Below, piece after piece: positions 59,172 to 64,000 of a stretch of DNA of 64,000 bases. The DNA is from Haloarcula mannanilytica (GTDB taxonomy: Archaea; Halobacteriota; Halobacteria; Halobacteriales; Haloarculaceae). The notes beneath the pieces are model-generated. The model saw only the letters and a list, made by a program, of their open reading frames with translations, searched no databases and was not told where the DNA came from. Location of the stretch: contig NZ_BIXZ01000002.1 of NCBI RefSeq assembly GCF_005406125.1, positions 372,001-436,000 of the forward strand, in the 5' to 3' direction. How positions within the stretch are numbered: position 1 is the first letter of the stretch; each line of letters begins with the position of its first letter. A program made the position numbers and the translations under genes.

Positions 59172-59870
59172 ATGACCGAGCCACTGCGAGAAGCGATACG
59201 GGGCGTCTGGAACCGCGTGGACCTCGCCGACCGACGGGTCGCTGATACGGTCGACCGGACGGATATCGTGGGCCGACTCACCGGTGCCGACTACATCAGC
59301 CTCGCGGCCCTGTTCGTCGGCTGGGGGAGCGCGCTACTGTTTTCTCGGGGTGAACCCAACTGGGGTATTCTGGTGATGTTCGCCGCGTTCTTCCTCGATA
59401 AAGTAGATGGCTGGTACGCGCGGCACACGGGTACCTCGTCCCCGTTTGGCCGGCAGATCGACTCGTTTATCGATATCTTCGCGTATCTGCTCCCCGCGGC
59501 GCTCCTGTATCACGTCTCACTTGCACCGTCGCCGTTTGCGAGTCTCGTCGTCGGCTTTCTCCTCTTCGCGTTCGGGGGACTCAGACTGATTCGACACACG
59601 AACGAGGGATTCGGCTCCGACGGTGGCGACAGTTACTATCACGGTACGACGGTCGTTCACACGAACCTGCTTGTTGTCTCGAACTACTTCCTCGCGACGT
59701 TTGTGGGGCTGTGGAACGGATGGGTCGCCGGGGTACTTGTGGGGCTGGCCTGTCCGCTAATGGTGTCTGACTACAAGGCGTACAAGACGGACCTCAGCCA
59801 CGCGCTGGCTGCTGTCGTCGCGCTGGTGGCGGGTGGCCTGGCGCTGGCGCTGGAACTCGGATACGTATGA
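59172..59870 (+). CDS. CDP-alcohol phosphatidyltransferase family protein
   Basis: 232-residue membrane enzyme that joins an alcohol phosphate to a CDP-activated lipid. The complete family motif D-x2-DG-x2-AR-x8-G-x3-D-x3-D is present at D76, D79-G80, A83-R84, G93, D97 and D101. About six hydrophobic helices are seen. In haloarchaea such enzymes make archaetidylglycerophosphate, -serine or -inositol; the acceptor cannot be told here. First gene of a three-gene operon, overlapping the PHP gene by 4 bases (ATGA). Confidence 0.9.
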   Translation: MTEPLREAIRGVWNRVDLADRRVADTVDRTDIVGRLTGADYISLAALFVGWGSALLFSRGEPNWGILVMFAAFFLDKVDGWYARHTGTSSPFGRQIDSFIDIFAYLLPAALLYHVSLAPSPFASLVVGFLLFAFGGLRLIRHTNEGFGSDGGDSYYHGTTVVHTNLLVVSNYFLATFVGLWNGWVAGVLVGLACPLMVSDYKAYKTDLSHALAAVVALVAGGLALALELGYV

Positions 59871-60571
59871 CCGGTCGGTCGGAGTCGCCGGGTGAGCCGA
59901 CCGGCCGGACGGTCCACACCGATACGCACCTCCACACGGCTGCCTCCTACGACGGGTGTACCATGCCCGAAACCCTTCTTTCGCGTGCGAAGGCCGAGGG
60001 GCTTGACGCCGTCGTCGTCACCGATCACGACACGGTCGAGGGCGCAAAGATCGCCGCCGACCTGGCCGAGGACCTGCTGGTCGTCGTCGGCTGTGAGGTC
60101 TCGACTGCTGACGGGCACTTGCTCGCGCTCGGGGTGGACGCGGCTCCCGAACCGGACAGACCGCTCGTCGATACCGCCCGTACTATTCAGGACCGCGGCG
60201 GCGTGGCCGTCGTTCCGCATCCGTTCCAACGCTCGCGCCACGGGGCCAGCCGCACGGCTATCGACGGCGTCGACGGCATCGAGGTGTACAACGCACACGC
60301 ACTGACCAACATCCGGAACAGGCAGGCGACGCGGTTCGCACGAACGGCGGGCTATCCGGCCTTTGGCGGAAGCGACGCCCACCGCCCAGGCGGCATCGGC
60401 CGCGCGGCGACGGCAGTCGACCTCCGACCCGGCGAGCCGCTGACGACCGACACAGTACTCGCGGCGATGCGGGCCGGGCGAACGGCTGCCGTCCGGCAGT
60501 CACCGTCGCGGTCGCGCTACATCTCGAAGGTCGTCGAGAACGCCACCCGGAAGACGCTGACACTGTTCTGA
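59867..60571 (+). CDS. PHP-domain metal-dependent phosphoesterase
   Basis: 234 residues. The metal-binding PHP motifs are DTHLHTAASYDG at residues 19-30, VTDHDTVEGAK near 51, GCEVST near 75, PHPF near 117 and GSDAHRPGGIG near 169. This short form resembles TrpH/YciV and histidinol-phosphatase-like phosphoesterases. It overlaps the CDP-alcohol phosphotransferase gene by 4 bases, so a role as phosphatase of the phospholipid headgroup intermediate is plausible though unproven. Nucleic-acid substrates are the alternative. Confidence 0.88.
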   Translation: MTGRSESPGEPTGRTVHTDTHLHTAASYDGCTMPETLLSRAKAEGLDAVVVTDHDTVEGAKIAADLAEDLLVVVGCEVSTADGHLLALGVDAAPEPDRPLVDTARTIQDRGGVAVVPHPFQRSRHGASRTAIDGVDGIEVYNAHALTNIRNRQATRFARTAGYPAFGGSDAHRPGGIGRAATAVDLRPGEPLTTDTVLAAMRAGRTAAVRQSPSRSRYISKVVENATRKTLTLF

Positions 60572-60573
60572 CT

Positions 60574-61299
60574 GTGACGCCGAACCCACCCGACGGCGAC
60601 CCGACGCGGTTCTTCAGGTCGAAAGCAGCACGGCGTGACGCCATAGTGCGGTCGCTGACGTTACTCGGGCTGTTCGCTGCCCTGGCTGTTGGCCTTCATA
60701 CGGCCGCACCACGCCTGTTCGACCCGGTGTGGCTGCGGCGGCAGCTCGCGGCTTTCGGCGCGTTCGCTCCCCACACGTTCGTCGCCCTGCAGACGCTTCA
60801 GGTACTCCTCGCCCCGATTCCGGGCCAGCTTCTCGGCGGTGTCGGGGGCTACCTCTTCGGGGTCCGGGCCGGAACGGCGTACAGCCTGCTCGGCGTCTGT
60901 CTGGGGAGTGCAGCAGCGTTCACACTCGCCCGCCGCTACGGCCGGCCGTACGTGGAACGGGTGACGCGGCCGGAGACGCTCGCGCGGTGGGACCAGTTCC
61001 TCGCCCGGAACGGCCTGGTCGGGCTGTTCGTCCTCTTTTTGCTCCCGACGTTTCCCGACGACCTGCTCTGTTTCGTCGCCGGCATCTCGGACCTGCGGCT
61101 GCGGACCTTCCTCGCGTTGGTTGCTGTCGGCCGAGCGCCGTCGTTCCTCGCGGCGTCGTACGCCGGCGAACGACTGGCCGGCGGCCACATCGGCACGTTT
61201 CTTGCCGTCGTGACTGCGCTGGCGGTGTTCTCGCTCGCCATCTTCGTCTTGCGGGACCGAGTGATGTCCGCGCTTGGCAGCTTCGGACCGAGCGAGTGA
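60574..61299 (+). CDS. VTT/TVP38 family membrane protein
   Basis: 241 residues starting at a GTG at 60574, two bases after the PHP stop. About six hydrophobic segments. The VTT (SNARE-associated/DedA-like) pattern is visible: LLAPIPGQLLGGVGGYLFG near residue 71-89 and LGSAAAFTLARRYGRPYVER near 108, then LFLLPTFPDDLLCFVAGIS near 155. Relatives act as lipid scramblases or transport undecaprenyl-phosphate-like lipids. In this operon it may move the lipid product or its carrier. Confidence 0.88.
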   Translation: MTPNPPDGDPTRFFRSKAARRDAIVRSLTLLGLFAALAVGLHTAAPRLFDPVWLRRQLAAFGAFAPHTFVALQTLQVLLAPIPGQLLGGVGGYLFGVRAGTAYSLLGVCLGSAAAFTLARRYGRPYVERVTRPETLARWDQFLARNGLVGLFVLFLLPTFPDDLLCFVAGISDLRLRTFLALVAVGRAPSFLAASYAGERLAGGHIGTFLAVVTALAVFSLAIFVLRDRVMSALGSFGPSE

Positions 61300-61427
61300 G
61301 ACCCGGTTTTTCGGTCTGTTTCACCAACCGCAAGCGGCCACATCCTGTACTGCCACTATCTTCTCCCGCACCTCGATCGGTGTGTCGGCGCGTGGTCGTC
61401 CGAACAGCGCTGTCTGACGCAGTATTT

Positions 61428-62108
61428 ATGTCTACTGAGACGAAGGTAGCCGTCAGTACGACTATGATGGCGACGACACACGCGTTCATGACGGTCGCCA
61501 TCGCCGCGCTGGCCGTCCCCGCGCTTTCGGAGTACGCCGCTCCGCCGCTGGTGCTCGCGGCCGCGTTTGTCGGCGGCCTCGCACCCGATTTCGACATGCT
61601 CGCCAGCCACCGGAAGACGCTCCATTTCCCGGTGTACTTCCCGGTCCTGGCGGCCGGAGTGCTGAGCGCTGGGTTCGCTGCGGGGTCGACACCGCTGGTC
61701 CTCGCCGGCGTCGCTGTCGCCGCGGCAGCGGTCCACTCGCTTTCGGACGTGTTCGCCGGCAGCCCCGAGGCCGAGCCCTGGAACCCGACGACGGACATCG
61801 CGGTGTACAACCACGCCCTCGGTCGGTGGCACCGGCCCCGCCGGTACGTCCGCTACTCCGGGGCACCGGAGGACTTCCTGCTCGCGGCGGCCTGTGTCGC
61901 GGTCGCTGTGCTCTCGCCCGCGACGGGCGTCTGGGCCGATAGCGCCCTCGTCGCTCTGCTTACCGTCACCGGGCTGTACACCGCTGCGCGCAAGCACTTG
62001 ACGACAATCGCAGCGACTGCCCGGTCGCTTCTCCCGGTGTGGGTCCCGACCGTGTCCGTCACGGAATCCGAACACGGCGGATCGACACTCACTATCCGGT
62101 TCCGATAG
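61428..62108 (+). CDS. Membrane-bound metal-dependent hydrolase-like protein
   Basis: 226 residues with about five hydrophobic segments. THAFMTVAIAALAVP near residue 16 and GGLAPDFDMLASHRKTLHFP near 50 (D-x-D and H-R-x-x-x-H) carry conserved acidic and histidine residues of the YdjM/DUF457 group of membrane metal-dependent hydrolases. The exact reaction is unknown. The ATG at 61428 is the first that starts within the family; the open frame back to 60729 lies over the VTT gene and is spurious. Confidence 0.8.
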   Translation: MSTETKVAVSTTMMATTHAFMTVAIAALAVPALSEYAAPPLVLAAAFVGGLAPDFDMLASHRKTLHFPVYFPVLAAGVLSAGFAAGSTPLVLAGVAVAAAAVHSLSDVFAGSPEAEPWNPTTDIAVYNHALGRWHRPRRYVRYSGAPEDFLLAAACVAVAVLSPATGVWADSALVALLTVTGLYTAARKHLTTIAATARSLLPVWVPTVSVTESEHGGSTLTIRFR

Positions 62109-62141
62109 TTCGATGCCGCTCCAAGCGGGCTGTCTCAGCCG

Positions 62142-63503
62142 CTACCCGTCGTTTTTGACCGCTCCCTGGACACTCTCGACGCGCTGGATGAGGTCGGCAG
62201 CATCCGCTGCGAACAGCAGCACACGCCCGTCGATACCCACACCTTCGCGGCCGACGACGGCGATGGGCGTCTCATCGCTGGTCTCCAACGCTCGGGTGAC
62301 GCCCCACTGTGCCGTGTCGTCGTCGGACACCGAACCCGGCCGCTCGCTGGGGTCGTACACAGCGGCGGGGCCGTCCAGCGACGACAGCGCGCCCTCGATG
62401 GCATTAGTTAGCCGGCAGTCGACTGCGAACCGGAGTTCCGGGGCGTGTTCTCGGGCGGCCAACAGGGCGCGCGCCACCGTCGTCGACACGCCGAATCGGA
62501 CACCGCGGTTCGGCCGCACGCCGTCCATCGTGCGGTCGATACGGCCCTCGACGGCGGCGACCGCGTCCGGCGTCTCCGCGTAGGGCGTCGCGCTGGCGAC
62601 GGTCATCCCTCGGTCGGGGACTAGCGGCGATACGTCCGCATCGACGAGCGCCGACACAACCCGCTCGACGGCCTCGCTTGTCGACCCTCGCGCGGCGTCG
62701 TTGCGCGTCTGGACGAGGTGGTGGACCGCGCCGGGTCCCTCGCCAACATCGACGTTGTACCGGACCGCGCTCGCAAGCAGGTCGATACCGCTTCCGACCG
62801 CCGTCGACAGGTCGTCGCCGTGGGCCAGCTGTGTCGCGATAGCCGAGGAGAGCGTACAGCCGGAGCCGTGGGTGGCCTCGGTGTCGATGCGGGCGTGGCG
62901 GAACGTCGTCACGCCGTCGTCGGTCACGAGAGTGTCGACGACATCGTCGCCCGGGACGTGGCCGCCCTTGACGAGCGCGCTGTCGGCCCCCATCTCGACG
63001 AGGTCCTGTCCCGCTCGCTCCGCGGCCTCGGGGTCGTCGATATCGCGCCCGGTCAGGACGGCGGCCTCGTCGGCGTTGGGCGTGACGACCGACGCTTCGG
63101 CGATGAGGGACTTGTAGGCGTCCTCCGCTTCGGGGGCCAGCAGGCGGTCGCCCGATGCCGCTACCATTACCGGGTCGACGACGAGGTTCGGCAGGTCGGC
63201 CGCGTGGTCGACGACCAACTCGATGACCTCGCTCGTTGCGAGCATCCCCGTCTTGACCGCGGCCACGTCGAAGTCCTCGATGACCGCCTCGATCTGGGCT
63301 TCGATTTCCTCAACCGGAAGCAGGTGCTGACCCTGTACGCCCGTGGTGTTCTGTGCCGTGACGCTCGTGATCGCGCTGGTCCCGAAGCCGCCACAGGCCT
63401 CGATCGTCTTGAGATCGGCCTGGATGCCGGCCCCGCCGCCGGAGTCGCTGCCGGCGATGGTCAGCACGACTGGCGGCGTCACTGGGGCGTCCGCTCGTGT
63501 CAT
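62142..63503 (-). CDS. thiDN: ThiD-ThiN fusion, thiamine synthesis
   Basis: 453 residues. The N-terminal ThiD part (about 1-265) phosphorylates hydroxymethylpyrimidine and its phosphate: [22 protein letters not shown] (positions 12-33; key G-S-D-S-x-G-G-x-G), then [14 protein letters not shown], and [18 protein letters not shown] near 208. The C-terminal ThiN part (about 270-453) is the archaeal thiamine-phosphate synthase, with [19 protein letters not shown] and [21 protein letters not shown] near 424. This replaces ThiE in haloarchaea. The ATG at 63503 begins [12 protein letters not shown]. Thiamine (TPP) riboswitch motifs were not seen upstream. Confidence 0.94.
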   Translation of the reverse strand: MTRADAPVTPPVVLTIAGSDSGGGAGIQADLKTIEACGGFGTSAITSVTAQNTTGVQGQHLLPVEEIEAQIEAVIEDFDVAAVKTGMLATSEVIELVVDHAADLPNLVVDPVMVAASGDRLLAPEAEDAYKSLIAEASVVTPNADEAAVLTGRDIDDPEAAERAGQDLVEMGADSALVKGGHVPGDDVVDTLVTDDGVTTFRHARIDTEATHGSGCTLSSAIATQLAHGDDLSTAVGSGIDLLASAVRYNVDVGEGPGAVHHLVQTRNDAARGSTSEAVERVVSALVDADVSPLVPDRGMTVASATPYAETPDAVAAVEGRIDRTMDGVRPNRGVRFGVSTTVARALLAAREHAPELRFAVDCRLTNAIEGALSSLDGPAAVYDPSERPGSVSDDDTAQWGVTRALETSDETPIAVVGREGVGIDGRVLLFAADAADLIQRVESVQGAVKNDG

Positions 63504-63652
63504 ACTCGATGGCTCTACCGGCGGCCACAAATCGGTGCTGATCTCTCAGCTGGATTATATTGACCGGCAGAATCCTAGTATGCTAATAATACACTATATC
63601 ACATTTGAGAAACGCTTATGTATCGCTATGCCGGATGTGACCCCGTACCACA

Positions 63653-63817
63653 ATGGAACCAGCGTCGCGCGATACTACCGATTCCGACGAGCAGTACGGC
63701 AGCTTCACTACCGGCGGCGGCGATGTCGTCGTCTATGACACCGAGAACCCGACCGCGTGGCTCCAGTCGAGCTATGCGGTACAGGTGGGCTGCTCCTCGG
63801 AGCGAAATTCGGCCTGA
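63653..63817 (+). CDS. DUF7331-like small protein
   Basis: 54 residues. The motif [20 protein letters not shown] then AWLQSSYAV (residues 15-43) matches a haloarchaeal small-protein family I know as DUF7331, function unknown. It has AT-rich, promoter-like sequence upstream (about 63575-63620, with AATAATACACTATATC). It ends five bases before the stop of a convergent permease gene. Confidence 0.72.
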   Translation: MEPASRDTTDSDEQYGSFTTGGGDVVVYDTENPTAWLQSSYAVQVGCSSERNSA

Positions 63818-63821
63818 TTTT

Positions 63822-64000
63822 TTATCCGACCGATATCATCGCGACTCCGACGATAGCGAGCCCGGCAGCGGCCAGGCGAGCGCGAAAATGTGCTTCATCG
63901 AGGATGACAGCGCCCAGAATGACAGCGACGATAGCCTGCCCGTTGACGATGGGCGAGACGATACTCGCCGGGAGCAACTGGAAGGACAACAGCACGATGT
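63822..64000 (-). CDS. EamA/DMT-type permease, C-terminal fragment (5' end beyond window)
   Basis: The last 59 residues of a drug/metabolite transporter: LLPASIVSPIVNGQAIVAVI then LGAVILDEA and a final AAAGLAIVGVAMISVG. This is the pattern of the last two helices of EamA half-domains (P-x-x-S/V-x-x-P...E/D...G-x-x-x-I-x-x-G). The gene begins outside the window on the right. Substrate unknown. Confidence 0.8.
   Translation of the reverse strand, partial: IVLLSFQLLPASIVSPIVNGQAIVAVILGAVILDEAHFRARLAAAGLAIVGVAMISVG

Noticed and set aside
60729-61427. 5' extension of the hydrolase-like gene at 61428
   Set aside because: Overlaps the VTT gene in another frame and has an Arg/Pro-rich translation.
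62109-63652. A TPP riboswitch near the ThiD-ThiN gene
   Set aside because: No CUGAGA/ACCUGAU-type core was seen upstream of the start at 63503.

Overview
The window comes from a haloarchaeon, most likely Haloarcula or a close relative. The DNA is GC-rich, the proteins are strongly acidic (rich in D, E, T, poor in K), many genes have a TATA-like box about 25-30 bases before the start codon (leaderless transcripts), and the gene set is archaeal: S24e, S27ae, eIF1A, RIO1 kinase, fused Kae1-Bud32, TiaS, an RFC small subunit, DUF460. The 2Fe-2S ferredoxin at 2769-3158 matches, from memory, the Haloarcula marismortui protein. No rRNA, CRISPR array, transposase or phage gene was seen; this is chromosomal core with small accessory islands.

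Layout. 1-9.9 kb: hisA (cut by the window edge), a heptad-repeat membrane protein, a phosphate permease, ferredoxin, prepilin peptidase, a degenerate protein kinase, hisI, a coiled-coil protein, glmM, pyrE and a glutaredoxin. 9.9-23.9 kb: an HTH regulator with a perfect operator-like palindrome, tiaS, two small paralogues, threonine synthase, an AstE/aspartoacylase homologue, a doubled PhoU-TrkA_C protein, citrate synthase, rdgB, an SDR enzyme, a chemotaxis transducer, a PIN-like gene with a 35-residue upstream ORF, and trkA. 23.9-38 kb: a secreted CARDB-like protein with long acidic repeats, RNase Z, an oxidoreductase, DJ-1, PhzF and VOC genes, tRNA-Ser, threonine deaminase, a K+ channel with RCK domains, the S24e/S27ae/Kae1-Bud32 operon, an RFC subunit and tRNA-Gly. 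38-52 kb: nadE, enoyl-CoA hydratase, tRNA-Thr, a DUF7344/HalOD1 pair, the eIF1A/RIO1/KH operon, proline catabolism (proline dehydrogenase plus aldehyde dehydrogenase), SCP2, a histidine kinase and DUF460. 52-64 kb: acetyltransferase, thioredoxin-like, membrane and stress proteins, a CDP-alcohol phosphotransferase/PHP/VTT operon, a ThiD-ThiN fusion and, at the edge, an EamA-type permease.

The most unusual signal is not in genes. Three intergenic elements (9754-9841, 18228-18479, 29819-29945) share a modular plan: a GC-rich hairpin of variable sequence, a conserved T5-CGCC(CACGT5) junction, more hairpins, and a closing A5GGTGG. The stem sequences differ between copies but stay complementary. 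In addition, the 3' ends of four genes (glutaredoxin, rdgB, tRNA-Gly, tRNA-Thr) are duplicated 107-139 bases away, with hairpins between the copies. In the glutaredoxin case the duplicate starts exactly where one modular element ends. Each of the three tRNA genes has such hairpin-rich material just past its 3' end.

Much of the window is metabolic and translational core. The regulatory and accessory genes (pseudokinase, HalOD1/DUF7344 pair, twin small proteins, PIN-like pair, repeat surface protein) are the less understood part. Family names given as DUF numbers are from memory of sequence patterns and were not checked against a database.
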